Source: CAWFKS01 sp963816435 (GTDB taxonomy: Bacteria > Pseudomonadota > Alphaproteobacteria > Rhizobiales > Rhizobiaceae). Taken from it: 64,000 nucleotides of DNA. Position numbers and translations under genes: made by a program. Under the pieces are notes generated by a model. It worked only from the letters and a program-made list of their open reading frames with translations. It was not told where the DNA came from and made no database searches. The stretch covers positions 124,001 through 188,000 of the forward strand of contig CAWFKS010000016.1 of the NCBI GenBank assembly GCA_963816435.1. The letters are read 5' to 3'. Positions 12,905 through 22,094 of the stretch are shown one piece after another (position 1 is the first letter of the stretch; every line of letters begins with the position of its first letter).

Positions 12905-15354
12905 TCGGCGGCGGCGGCCTGTGGACGATCGCCACGGTGGCGTCGGTCGCCATTCACGTCGTGCTGCTGGCGCTGATGGCGGCATTCTCCAGTGGCACGC
13001 CGCCTCCCCCACCGCAGACCGAGATTTCGGTCGTCGAACTGCCGAGCGATACGGTCGCGCCGATGTTGCCGCCGCAGGAGACGTTGTTTGGCAAACCCGG
13101 CGAACAGCTTGCTGCGGTGCCCGGCGATGCTGCGGCAACGCCTGCGACCTCGGGCAACGAGCAGGCGATCCGCGCTGCGGGAGCGGCAGGCGAGCGACCG
13201 GAAACGGTCTCCCCCGACGTCAGACTAGGTCCGGCTGCAAAACCAGAGACGGTGCAGCGCGGCAGCTCGACGCCGAAGGCTGCGCGGCTCGCAACGCCGG
13301 AAGAAACGCTGTCGGCCGCAGCGGATGCCACGCCAGCTTCGCCTGCGGCGAGCGGAGCCGAAGCGGCACGCCGCGCCGCTACGGACGAAAACATTACACC
13401 ATCGGGCCCTGATCGCGAGATCGCGCCGGCCGCGCCTCAAGCCCGGACTGCGGAGACCAGCAACGAGGCCAGTTCCGTGCCCGCCGTCGCCGACAGCCAG
13501 CCTGCGCAAAGGGCGCAAGCCAATGCTCAACCGGCCGAGCGGACCGCGGCAGAACCGGCAACCGAAGTGGACGATGCCGCGCAGATTGCAGCAGCCTCAT
13601 CGCCGGGAGCAGCGGCACCGCGCAGCGCGGATGCAAAGCAGGTCGCGCCCGCCCAAGATGCCGCTGAGCCAATCAGTAGTGCGGCAAGCGACGCGGAACC
13701 GCCGACGGAGAGTGCCGACGCGAAGCCGGCCGAACGCGCCGACAGCTCACGGTCGGTTGCGCAAGCGACGCCGCAGGCGGTGCCAGCCACGCCAAGTCCC
13801 GCCAGCCCTGCCCGGCAGGCGAACAGCGCTGAACCGCAGCCGGCGCAGCGCCTGTCGTCCGAAGCCGAACCGTCCGTGGCAGTCGAGACCGCCGAGCCCA
13901 CGCAACCTGCGCCGCCGCAAACCGAACTTGCCCGGGCCGCGGACGAGGCTCGCCGGGCAGCACCCGCGAACGACGCTGCGCCTGTAAGCCAGAGCTCTTT
14001 CCTCGCCGAACCGGCCAGCCGCGTTACCGAGGCGGCACGTGCTCCGCAGCCGACGCAAAGCCCAATGGCCGAACCTGCGCGGCCTGCCGCTCGGCAAGTG
14101 GCGGCGGCGACGAACACGGCAGCGCCGGTCAGTCACACAGGCGCCGACGAAACGCTCGACGACACGTCCACTCCGGTCGCGCCCGGACGACCGGCCCGCG
14201 ACGATACCATGACCGCGCGGCAAGTCCTCGCGCCATCGCTGCGTATCGGGCGCATCGACAACGCCGCGCCGGCGCAACGTGCCGAAACCGCCAGCGTGAT
14301 GTCCGAGACAAGCGACGCGCGCACCCTCGCCGCCACCGGAAACGCTTCGCGACAGGCTTCCGCGGATCCGGCCACCGCCACGCGCGCCACTGTCGTGGGC
14401 GTAGAGTCCGGTGAAGTGGCCCCCTCGCAAGAACCGTCTCGCGTGTCGGCTGCAGAGGCGGGCGAAGTTAAACAGATCGCGCCAGTCGGTGATGGCGGCA
14501 CTGGCACCGACGGCGGCTCCACGGCCGGCCGAGCGCCCCTTGCCGCGACGACGGTGGCGCCGGTCTCCTCAGGAGAAGGCGATGCCGGCGCGGAGGGTGT
14601 TCCCTCGTCCTCGGGCGGCGAAGCGGCGACCCGCACAGTCCAGCCGATCGGATCCGGCGGCCGCAGCGATGATCGCCTTGCCATCCTGGTGCCGAAAGAA
14701 CCGGCGTCCGGCGGTTCGAGCGAAGCCGGCGGTCGACGCGGCGTCGGCGACTTCCTGCGCGACTACGATCGCGGCGGGTGCTTCGTCGTGCTTCCCTCGG
14801 CGCGGCCGGACGGCGGAGTAGGACTGGAAGGATTCGCCAGGGACAAGACCGAGCTTGCGGCCTTTCTGAAAGACTTCGAGGCCGATACCGGCGTCGCGGC
14901 GCAACCCCGCTCCGCCGCCGTCTCGGCGGCTCAGTGCAAGGCGCTGTCGTTCGCGCGCAACTTGCCGGGCTACCCCGATTTCACGCTCTACTTCGACATC
15001 GACGACCGGAAAGTGGTCAGCGGCTCCGAACTGGCGGGCACCATCCACAACGTCGACGGTCTTCCGCTGCACCTGTTCCTCGTCGACGACCGCGGCGTGG
15101 TGCAGAGCATCGACGGCTTCGTCGAGCAGTCGGGCGACACGGCCAGCTTCTCGGTGCCGATCACGCTCACCAGCGGCCCGGTCGAGACGGTGCAACTCGT
15201 CATCGCCCTCGCCGGCCCGGACGAGCTCGACACCATTCCCGACATCAACGGCAGCAACGCCGACACCTATTTCTCGGCGCTGTCCGAGGAGCTGGCCAGC
15301 CGCGACCAGCCCGTCGACATAGGCATCGCGTCCTTCACAGTGACGGAGCCGTGA
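12901..15354 (+). CDS. Large TonB-like anchored protein with Ala/Pro/Glu-rich region
   Basis: 817 residues starting at GTG 12901. Residues 8-28 form one membrane helix, followed by PPPPPQTEISVVELPSDT as in TonB/TolA-type proteins. Residues about 60-620 are a very long Ala/Pro/Glu/Thr-rich low-complexity stretch, able to span the periplasm. Residues about 620-817 are a folded domain (GRRGVGDFLRDYDRGGCFVV, then FTLYFDIDDRKVVSGSELAG) that is not the TonB C-terminal domain. It is translationally coupled to ExbB/ExbD-type motor genes, so it is probably the moving element of that motor. The long frame is unbroken. Function and partner are unknown. Confidence 0.75.
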   Translation: MIGGGGLWTIATVASVAIHVVLLALMAAFSSGTPPPPPQTEISVVELPSDTVAPMLPPQETLFGKPGEQLAAVPGDAAATPATSGNEQAIRAAGAAGERPETVSPDVRLGPAAKPETVQRGSSTPKAARLATPEETLSAAADATPASPAASGAEAARRAATDENITPSGPDREIAPAAPQARTAETSNEASSVPAVADSQPAQRAQANAQPAERTAAEPATEVDDAAQIAAASSPGAAAPRSADAKQVAPAQDAAEPISSAASDAEPPTESADAKPAERADSSRSVAQATPQAVPATPSPASPARQANSAEPQPAQRLSSEAEPSVAVETAEPTQPAPPQTELARAADEARRAAPANDAAPVSQSSFLAEPASRVTEAARAPQPTQSPMAEPARPAARQVAAATNTAAPVSHTGADETLDDTSTPVAPGRPARDDTMTARQVLAPSLRIGRIDNAAPAQRAETASVMSETSDARTLAATGNASRQASADPATATRATVVGVESGEVAPSQEPSRVSAAEAGEVKQIAPVGDGGTGTDGGSTAGRAPLAATTVAPVSSGEGDAGAEGVPSSSGGEAATRTVQPIGSGGRSDDRLAILVPKEPASGGSSEAGGRRGVGDFLRDYDRGGCFVVLPSARPDGGVGLEGFARDKTELAAFLKDFEADTGVAAQPRSAAVSAAQCKALSFARNLPGYPDFTLYFDIDDRKVVSGSELAGTIHNVDGLPLHLFLVDDRGVVQSIDGFVEQSGDTASFSVPITLTSGPVETVQLVIALAGPDELDTIPDINGSNADTYFSALSEELASRDQPVDIGIASFTVTEP

Positions 15355-15392
15355 GGGATCCGCTTCCGGGCCGCACCCAAAAACTTGCACAT

Positions 15393-15509
15393 GATTCTTG
15401 ACGTGATTCCAGCCGATTCGTATTCAGTGATTCGGGCGGGGACCCAACTGATTCGCCAGCCGATTCGACGCTGAGGCGCGCCGGACAATGTCCGCGCGAC
15501 GTCCGAGTC
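15393..15509. promoter_or_regulatory. Cluster of seven GANTC sites upstream of visN
   Basis: GATTC at 15393, 15405, 15415, 15429, 15450 and 15462, and GAGTC at 15505. GANTC is the CcrM methylation site of alphaproteobacteria. Seven in 117 bases is far above chance in DNA of this composition. The cluster fills the gap between the Exb operon and the motility master regulator visN. Confidence 0.75.
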
Positions 15510-15600
15510 TTGGGTGCGCTCCGAACAGTTCTGCGTGTGTCACAACGATGGAAAACTTGGCCGCGGCGGCATTCCGCCGTGAACGGGAACGGTTGCGCGA

Positions 15601-16308
15601 ATGAACACCATGGCCGCATTGCAGCTGCCGATCGAGACGGATGGAAGCTGGTCGCCGCGTGACGGCATTGTCCCGCTGTTCATGCGTTTGGCCGGCGTCG
15701 CGGGAGCCGAGAATTATCTGCTTACCGAAGCCCTCGGCGGATGCGGCGGCGAGGCTCCTTCAATCATGGCCGCCAACTGGACCTTCGACGCCATACAGGC
15801 GGTCGGTATGGGCGCCCTGGCCAGTCTTTGCGCCGGGCCGCTGGCGACACTGCCCGGACAGGCGCCCCGCATCGCCTCTGCTGCGCAACTGCGCGAGCGC
15901 CGGCTGCTGGAATCCCATGCCGCACGTGCGCTTGAGACGTTCGGCCACGCGGAACTGTGCTGTCTCGTGCTGCAGGTTGGGCCACAGCGCCACGTCGCGC
16001 TGTTTTCGGCCGCGCGTCCCGGCACGCTGGCCGAACCGGCGCTCGCACGCGTCCAGATGGAAGCCAGCCATGCGATGTCGGCGATGCCGGAACGGCTGAG
16101 CGCACACGGCCAGGCTCGATCCCCTGTCGGAGCGCGAACGCGAATGCCTGCGCTGGGTTGCGGAAGGCAAGACCACGGACGAGATCGCGCTGATCCTCGA
16201 GGTCTCCGCCAATACCGTCAATTCCTACATCACCCACTCGATCCACAAGCTCGCCGCCGCAAACCGCGCGATGGCGGTCGCCTGTGCGATCAGAAACGGC
16301 ATCATCTG
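15601..16308 (+). CDS. visN: VisN, LuxR-type master regulator of motility
   Basis: About 235 residues. The N-terminal ligand/dimer domain is followed by a LuxR helix-turn-helix (LSERERECLRWVAEGKTTDE, then VSANTVNSYITHSIHKL). VisN and VisR form a heterodimer that activates rem and so the flagellar genes in rhizobia. An extra base near 16110 separates the two domains; the second frame ends at the TGA at 16306-16308, 20 bases before visR. ATG 15601 has no obvious ribosome site. Confidence 0.85.
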
Positions 16309-16328
16309 ATGGAGAAACACCCCACCCC

Positions 16329-17054
16329 ATGCTGAGCAGTGCCTGGCCCTCCGCGGCCGAGAAGGCGACGCAGCCGCCGCCCTTCCACACGCTTCCCGAC
16401 ATCGCCAGGAAACTCCGCGGTCTCGCCGTAGGATTGGGCGCCGAGGATTTCGTGCTGTTCACGGGCACCGCACAGGGCCGGCCGATGCCGTGCATGGACA
16501 GCGACTATCCGTGCCTTTCCGAAAATTCGCTGCGCATCGCCTCCGAGCTGACCGAGGCGTTCGCCACGCGCATGGCGGCGTCGACGACCCCATGCTGGTG
16601 GCGGATCGGCAGCCGCGCGCAAAGTGGCCTGGGCACTTTGCGCTGGGCGCAGCGCATCCCGGCACCCGTGACCGGCGCCGTGGCGGTCGGAGCTGGCCTC
16701 GCCCTGCCGCTGACGGCGGATGGCGGCCGCAAGGGCTTCGTTGTGTTCTGCGGAGACATGCTCGACTGCGACGACGCCGCGCTGTGCGCTGCCCACTGGG
16801 AAGCCTTCGGCCTGTTCGCTGTGGTCGCACGGCTCTTGCAGCCCGGTGAATCCGACCTGCCTTCGGTATCCAGGCGAGAGGTGGAGTGTCTGCGCCTGAC
16901 CGCCGAGGGACTGACCAGCGAACAGATCGCCGATCGGCTCGGCCTGTCGGTTCACACCGCCAACCAGTATCTCGCCAACACCACCCGGAAGCTGAACGCG
17001 GTCAACCGCATTCACGCCGTCGCCAAGGCGCTGCGCGCCGGCATCATAGACTGA
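16329..17054 (+). CDS. visR: VisR, LuxR-type master regulator of motility
   Basis: 241 residues from ATG 16329. The N-terminal domain (RKLRGLAVGLGAEDFVLFTG) is followed by a C-terminal LuxR helix-turn-helix SRREVECLRLTAEGLTSEQI, then ADRLGLSVHTANQYLANTTR. Partner of VisN in the adjacent gene. The frame is intact. Its last bases overlap the end of the convergent gene at 17044. The open frame extends upstream into the visN end, but ATG 16329 gives the family-like start. Confidence 0.87.
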   Translation: MLSSAWPSAAEKATQPPPFHTLPDIARKLRGLAVGLGAEDFVLFTGTAQGRPMPCMDSDYPCLSENSLRIASELTEAFATRMAASTTPCWWRIGSRAQSGLGTLRWAQRIPAPVTGAVAVGAGLALPLTADGGRKGFVVFCGDMLDCDDAALCAAHWEAFGLFAVVARLLQPGESDLPSVSRREVECLRLTAEGLTSEQIADRLGLSVHTANQYLANTTRKLNAVNRIHAVAKALRAGIID

Positions 17055-17511
17055 CGGGGCTTCCCGCCACGGCGCCGGGGTCGAGCCGCGGCGGGCTCTT
17101 GCGGATACGCGCGGCATGCAGCGCATCCTCCAGAAACGCGCTGTTGGCCAACGGATCCTCCAGAGGCTCGTCAAACGCGACGTAGTTGACGTCGACAGCG
17201 GCATGCTCGGCCGCCAGCGTCAGCGTGAAGTAGACAGTCGCGCCCGAAGGGCGCAGCTCGAGATCGAGCGCGATCGAGGGCGGGGTCGTCCAGTCGACGC
17301 GCGCCTCGCCGCCATGGCCGAGCCTCAGCGTCCCCGGCATGAAGTAGAGCTCGGCCGCCGAATCCACGATGTCGGCGAGACTGGCCATGCGCTCCAGATG
17401 GATGTAGGCGACGAAGTCGGCGATGTCGACGAGCCGCAGCTCGCTCACCACTTCCCTGATCGCCTCGCCCACGATGGCCTCGCGCGCGATCGAATGCGGT
17501 TGCCGGTTCAT
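17044..17511 (-). CDS. Conserved flagellar-cluster protein, unknown function
   Basis: 155 residues, predominantly alpha/beta with no membrane segment: REAIVGEAIREVVSELRLVD, then IHLERMASLADIVDSAAELY. ATG 17511 overlaps the flhB stop (ATGA), so it is the last gene of the motA-fliM-fliN-fliG-flhB operon. A gene of this kind sits next to flhB in other rhizobial flagellar clusters. No motif points to a reaction. It overlaps the visR tail by 11 bases on the other strand. Confidence 0.75.
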   Translation of the reverse strand: MNRQPHSIAREAIVGEAIREVVSELRLVDIADFVAYIHLERMASLADIVDSAAELYFMPGTLRLGHGGEARVDWTTPPSIALDLELRPSGATVYFTLTLAAEHAAVDVNYVAFDEPLEDPLANSAFLEDALHAARIRKSPPRLDPGAVAGSPVSL

Positions 17512-18599
17512 GTCGGGTTCCTTGCTGCGGCCGGGCCGGACGAACCGGAATAGACGATGCGCACGAGCTCGGCGACGGCCTGGTAGAATTGCGACGGGAT
17601 CATGCTATCGACCGAGACTTGCTTGTACATGGAGCGGGCGAGCGCGACGTCCTCGAAAACCGGGATGCCGTGTTCTTCCGCGATCTCCCGGATCTTCAGC
17701 GCGATCAGGTCCTGTCCCTTGGCGACGACCACCGGAGCCGGGCTCTCGTCGCGCACGTAGCGCAGCGCCACGGCAAAGTGGGTGGGATTGGCAATCACCA
17801 GCGTGGCCTTCGGAACCGCCGCCATCATGCGCTGGCGTGCCCGGTCGCGCTGCGCGGAGCGGATGCGCATCCTCACGATCGGATCGCCCACGGTCTGCTT
17901 CAGTTCGTCCTTGACCTCCTGGCGCGTCATGCGGAGATCCTGCTTCCAGTTGAAGCGCGACCACACCACGTCGGCCGCCGCGATCGCCATCATCACCAGC
18001 GTGATCGACGCAAGAACCTGCACGGCGACATCGCGGATGACGCCGGTGAAGGCTACCGGCTGCGTGATCATGCCGGCGAGCAGTCGCCCCTGCACCCCCT
18101 GCAGCACGAAGACGAGCACCAGCCCCGCAAAGACCAGCTTGCCGAGCGCCTTCAGGAACTCGACTTGACCCTTCAGGCCGAAGATCCGCTTCCAGCCTTC
18201 CTTCAACGAGATGCGCGAATATTTCGGCTGGATGCGGTCGAGCACCAGCCGCGGCGTGTTCTGCAGCAGCGAGGCGGTGATGCCCGCGGCCATGAGCAAC
18301 AGGAGAAGCACCACCAGCCCGCGCCCGATCTCGCCGAGGACGAGGCGATACAGCGCCAATGCGTCCTGCTGGGTGTCGAGCGGCCAGTCGTCGGGGGATT
18401 CCATGAAGACGGCCAGAAAACTGCCGAGCTGCACCACCAGCGATCGCGCGAAGAACATCACGAACACGAGGATCGCGACGAAGGAGGCGAAGACCGGCGC
18501 TTCCTTCGCGAAGGGCAACTGGCCCTTCTCGATCGTGTCGCGGATCTTCTTTTCGGAAGCCTCTTCTGTTTTGCTTTCCTTGTCCTCGCTCTCAGCCAT
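17508..18599 (-). CDS. flhB: FlhB, flagellar export switch protein
   Basis: 363 residues: four membrane helices in the N-terminal half (for example VFASFVAILVFVMFFARS and RGLVVLLLLLMAAGITASLL), then a cytoplasmic domain with the autocleavage motif NPTH (ATLVIANPTHFAVALRY). FlhB sets the export substrate switch from hook to filament. ATG 18599 is 13 bases after fliG. The frame is intact. Confidence 0.95.
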   Translation of the reverse strand: MAESEDKESKTEEASEKKIRDTIEKGQLPFAKEAPVFASFVAILVFVMFFARSLVVQLGSFLAVFMESPDDWPLDTQQDALALYRLVLGEIGRGLVVLLLLLMAAGITASLLQNTPRLVLDRIQPKYSRISLKEGWKRIFGLKGQVEFLKALGKLVFAGLVLVFVLQGVQGRLLAGMITQPVAFTGVIRDVAVQVLASITLVMMAIAAADVVWSRFNWKQDLRMTRQEVKDELKQTVGDPIVRMRIRSAQRDRARQRMMAAVPKATLVIANPTHFAVALRYVRDESPAPVVVAKGQDLIALKIREIAEEHGIPVFEDVALARSMYKQVSVDSMIPSQFYQAVAELVRIVYSGSSGPAAARNPT

Positions 18600-18612
18600 G
18601 CCGGCCCGGTCC

Positions 18613-19628
18613 TCAGGCGGCCTGTTCGGCCTGTTCGGCCGAAGGAAGCTCCAGGGCGCCCTCCGAGGCGAGCCTGATCGCGGCTGCCGCGATCGTCTTG
18701 CGGGCACGCGAAATGTCTTCGGCGCGCACCGGCGCTTCGGCGGCGAGCTCCGACTCGATCATGCGGCGCGAACGGGCGCCGAGCGAGGAAAGCGCGGCTT
18801 CGGTCAGTTCCGCCGAGGCGCCGCGCAGGGCCACTGTGACGACATCGGTGGCCAGCCCGTCGAACAGCTTCACCCGAGCCTTGCTGTCGAGCAAGGGATG
18901 TCGTCGAAGGAGAAGAGCTGTGCGCGAAGCTTCTCCAGCCCCGCCGTGCCCGCCGCCTCCATGTCCGCCATCACCTCGTCGAGCTGCTCCTTGTCGAGCT
19001 GGTTGAGCAGGCCGGCAACACGCGCCTGCCCCGCAGAGGCATCCCGCGTGGTGCTGCGCGTCTCGATTCGCGCCCGCATCTGATCCTCGACCAGCTTCCG
19101 CGCGCCCTCGGGCACGTCGCCGATCGACATCATGCGCCGGATCACGTCCGAACGAAGCTGCTTGGGCATCACCATGAGCGCCGCCGCCGCTGCTTCCTGC
19201 TTGAGATTGGCGAGGATCATGGCGACGATCTGCGGGTGTTCGTTCTCGACCAGCCCGGCGAGACGCTCCGGCGCCAGTTGCTCGAGCTGCGGCCAGATCG
19301 GCGGCGGCCCGGTATCCTCCTTGACCGGTGCCGTCTCGTCCATGATCGCGCTCACCTCCTCGGGCGTCAGCGTCTCGTTGAGAAGCGTGTCCATGGAGTC
19401 GCCCGAATCCAGCAGCCCGACGCCTTCGGTGAACTCGGATTCGAACTCGGCCACGATGCGGTCGAGATCGGCCTGGGAGATCGTCTTGAGCTGCCGGGCC
19501 GCCGCGATCAGCGTCTTCAGTTCTTCCTGCTTGAAGAACTTCAGCAGGCGTCCGGCCGAGGGCTTGCCCATCGCCACCAGGATGGCCGCCGCCTTCTGTG
19601 CCCGCGTAAGGTTTCCGACCGCGTTCAT
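18613..19628 (-). CDS. fliG: FliG, flagellar rotor/switch protein
   Basis: About 338 residues. N-terminal domain (LTRAQKAAAILVAMGKPSAG), middle domain with EHPQIVAMILANLKQ and the C-terminal torque domain FSFDDIPLLDSKARVKLFDG. FliG links the MS ring to the C ring and contacts MotA. One C is missing near 18890, so the C-terminal 95 residues appear in another frame; the conserved FSFDDIP(L)LD spans the break exactly. Probably a sequencing deletion in a C run. Confidence 0.92.
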
Positions 19629-19662
19629 GCTGTCTCCCCGTCGGCGCTTCGCGCCGCCTGCC

Positions 19663-20064
19663 TCATGTCGCCGGTTTCGCGGCCGTGGTGATCTCGGTCA
19701 GCTTCACGCCGAAGCGCGACGGGTCGTCCTCCAGCACCACGATCTCGCCGCGCGCGATCTTGCGACCGTTGACGACGATGTCGACGGGTTCGCCGATGCG
19801 CCGGTCGAGCGCGACGGTCGAACCCTTGCGCAGCGCCATCAGCTCCGACACCGACATGCGGGTGCTGCCGAGCACGATCTCGACGTCGACCGGGATGCTC
19901 ATCACCACGTTGGAGTTCGCGGCCGAGCCGAAGCCGGCCCCACCGGCAGGGCCGCCCTCGTCCTTCAGGGCGCCGCGCAGCTCCTCGATCGCATCGTCGA
20001 GATGAGCTTCGCCGAGATCGTCTTCGCCTTCCGGTTCGGACATCGCTGGATCGGGCTGGGTCAT
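19663..20064 (-). CDS. fliN: FliN, flagellar C-ring protein
   Basis: 133 residues: an acidic N-terminal half, then the SpoA domain (VMSIPVDVEIVLGSTRMSVS, then GSTVALDRRIGEPVDIVVNG and ARGEIVVLED). FliN completes the C ring with FliM. Intact frame; gaps of 36 bases to fliM and 34 bases to fliG place it in the same operon. Confidence 0.95.
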   Translation of the reverse strand: MTQPDPAMSEPEGEDDLGEAHLDDAIEELRGALKDEGGPAGGAGFGSAANSNVVMSIPVDVEIVLGSTRMSVSELMALRKGSTVALDRRIGEPVDIVVNGRKIARGEIVVLEDDPSRFGVKLTEITTAAKPAT

Positions 20065-20100
20065 TCTCGTTCTCCGCTGGTTGTCAGGTGCGGCGTCGCG

Positions 20101-21033
20101 TCACCGCGACAGCAATCCGTCGACGAAATCGCGATGTTCGTCGAACGGGTCGAGCACGCGCACCGTGTAGTTCTGTCCGAGCTTTCCGAACTCGCACACG
20201 AAAATCGTCTTGTCGCGCGCAAGCAGCCGCGTTTCGCTCTGTGCCGACGCGGGCAGTTCGATGATCTGCCCCGGCTGCAGGGCGGCAATCTCGCCGAGCG
20301 TCATCGGCGGCAACGGAACCGTAGCGTCGAGCTGCACCGACGAACGCATGACCTCTTCGCTGAAGCGTGCGCCCCAGGAGGCTTCCTGCGCGGGCGCCGC
20401 GGACGCCTTGGCGTTGCCACGCTGCTGGATGAGCACGCGCTGCGGGATCGTGGCCGAAAGCGTGCCGGCATTGACGCCGCAGCGCAACGAAAGCACCACC
20501 CGCGCCGCCGGCCCGTCCCGCAGCCCCAGCTTGTCAAGCTCGGGGCCCGTGATCGTTGCCGGTAGCGGAAAACGCAAGCCGAGAGCGCGCGGGCCGGACC
20601 CGTCGAAGGCGCCGGCCAGGCGCTGGAACACGACCGACGCAGCCTCCATCTCGATCGGCGAAAGCGGACGCTCGATCGGCGTCGCCGGTATCTCCGGGTC
20701 GCCGCCGAACATGGACGATACCACCAGCGCTATTCCAGGCGCGTCCAGCACGATGGCGATGGCGTCGGGCGAAAGCTCCGAGGTCGCGACCGTCATCGCG
20801 GCATGGCTGTCCGACCTGGGCACGGCCTGCCCCGTGCGCACCAGTTCCACCGTCTCGATCTCGATCTCGAGGGGTGTCGACAAGTCCCCGTTGAGCGTGG
20901 TCGTCAGGTCGGCCAGGGCACGTTCGGCACAGGCGCGCGCCACCGAGATGACCTCGTTGGGCTCGCCGGTCGCACCGACCAGACGCTCCACGATCTGCTT
21001 CCTGAGCTCGATCGGAGAGGCGGACTGGCTCAT
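20101..21033 (-). CDS. fliM: FliM, flagellar switch protein
   Basis: 310 residues. The C-terminal SpoA-like domain is clear (MTLGEIAALQPGQIIELPAS). The N-terminal and middle part is divergent, as is typical of rhizobial FliM, and lacks the classical LSQxEID CheY-binding start. FliM is the CheY-P-responsive part of the C ring. Position between motA and fliN supports the call. Intact frame. Confidence 0.9.
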   Translation of the reverse strand: MSQSASPIELRKQIVERLVGATGEPNEVISVARACAERALADLTTTLNGDLSTPLEIEIETVELVRTGQAVPRSDSHAAMTVATSELSPDAIAIVLDAPGIALVVSSMFGGDPEIPATPIERPLSPIEMEAASVVFQRLAGAFDGSGPRALGLRFPLPATITGPELDKLGLRDGPAARVVLSLRCGVNAGTLSATIPQRVLIQQRGNAKASAAPAQEASWGARFSEEVMRSSVQLDATVPLPPMTLGEIAALQPGQIIELPASAQSETRLLARDKTIFVCEFGKLGQNYTVRVLDPFDEHRDFVDGLLSR

Positions 21034-21070
21034 GCGCCGAGCTCACGTGACTTGCAGCCGAACATCGCGG

Positions 21071-21946
21071 TCACGCCGCCTTCTTGGCTTCGCCGCCGGG
21101 GTTCATCGTGCTCTGCTCCACGGCCTCGATCGAGGGCCGGTCGTGCGAGGAAATCGTCTTGCGGCCGAACTCGATGGCGACCTGCGGCAGCGAGCCGTTC
21201 ATGTAGGCCAGCAGCGTCTGCTTCACGATCACGTAGATGCGGCTCTTCTTTTCGCGGATCGCCTTCATCTTGTTGGCGATCGGCCCGACCACGGCATACG
21301 ACATGAAGATGCCGAGGAAGGTGCCCACCAGTGCCGCGCCGATCAGTTCACCCAGCACTTCCGGCGACTGGTCGAGCGCGCCCATCGCCTTCACCACGCC
21401 CAGCACGGCAGCGACGATGCCGAGAGCCGGCAGGCCGTCGCCGACTGCCACCATCGCGTGGTAGGCGTGCAGGCTGTCGCGCTTGATGGTCTGGATTTCC
21501 TCGTCCATCAGCGCCTCGATCTCGAACGGACGCGCATTGCCGATGATGATGATGCGGCAATAGTCGCAGATGAAATGCGTCAGCTCGTGATCCTTCAACA
21601 CCAGCGGAAATGCCTGGAAGACCGACGATTCCTGCGGGTTGTCGATATGCGCCTCGACCTCGTTGCGAGGCTTGGTGCGGAGTTCGCGCATCAGGCTGTG
21701 CAGCACGCCCAGCGTCTCGAGATAGTGCTGCTCGGTGGGCACGGCGCCCTTCAGGGCCTCCATCATGCCCTTGCCGGTGTCCTTCACCGTCTTCATCGGA
21801 TTGGCGACGATGAACGTGCCGATCGCTGCGCCCATGATGACGATCGCCTCGTAGGGCTGCACGAGCACGTGAAGGTGGCCACCCATGGCCATGAAGCCGC
21901 CAAGCACGCAGCCGAGCGTCACGACCAGACCGATTATTATGCCCAA
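21071..21946 (-). CDS. motA: MotA, flagellar stator protein
   Basis: 291 residues with four membrane helices: MGIIIGLVVTLGCVLGGFMA at the start and two in the C-terminal half around GDGLPALGIVAAVLGVVKAM, which holds the conserved Pro residues. A cytoplasmic loop interacts with FliG. With MotB it forms the proton-driven stator. It heads the minus-strand switch operon; a bipartite flagellar-type promoter motif lies at 21984-22002. Confidence 0.96.
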   Translation of the reverse strand: MGIIIGLVVTLGCVLGGFMAMGGHLHVLVQPYEAIVIMGAAIGTFIVANPMKTVKDTGKGMMEALKGAVPTEQHYLETLGVLHSLMRELRTKPRNEVEAHIDNPQESSVFQAFPLVLKDHELTHFICDYCRIIIIGNARPFEIEALMDEEIQTIKRDSLHAYHAMVAVGDGLPALGIVAAVLGVVKAMGALDQSPEVLGELIGAALVGTFLGIFMSYAVVGPIANKMKAIREKKSRIYVIVKQTLLAYMNGSLPQVAIEFGRKTISSHDRPSIEAVEQSTMNPGGEAKKAA

Positions 21947-21983
21947 GGACCCGCCCTCACGTCAGAATCATGCACGATTTTGA

Positions 21984-22002
21984 AGTAGTGCGCCTGCCTT
22001 GT
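21984..22002 (-). promoter_or_regulatory. Flagellar bipartite motif before motA
   Basis: Minus strand ACAAGG, nine bases, TACT; 38 bases upstream of the motA ATG. It matches the pattern RCAAGN-N9-TA found before other flagellar units here. Confidence 0.5.
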
Positions 22003-22046
22003 GTGAGGCTTGTCCGCCCGGCTTCCTCCACGTTCGAAAGCCTGGC

Positions 22047-22065
22047 GCAAGCAACCGGGCGTAGG
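22047..22065 (+). promoter_or_regulatory. Flagellar bipartite motif before the flgF operon
   Basis: GCAAGC, nine bases, TAGG; 30 bases before the TTG start at 22095. Confidence 0.55.
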
Positions 22066-22094
22066 TGGGGACGGCAGGATGCCGGAGGCGCGCC

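Noticed and set aside
12901..15354. The Ala/Pro/Glu-rich region as a DNA tandem repeat array
   Set aside because: The protein is low-complexity, but the codons vary and no fixed repeat unit is seen in the DNA.
12901..15354. Calling the 817-residue protein TonB
   Set aside because: Only the N-terminal anchor and Pro-rich part resemble TonB; the C-terminal domain has no TonB-like motif.
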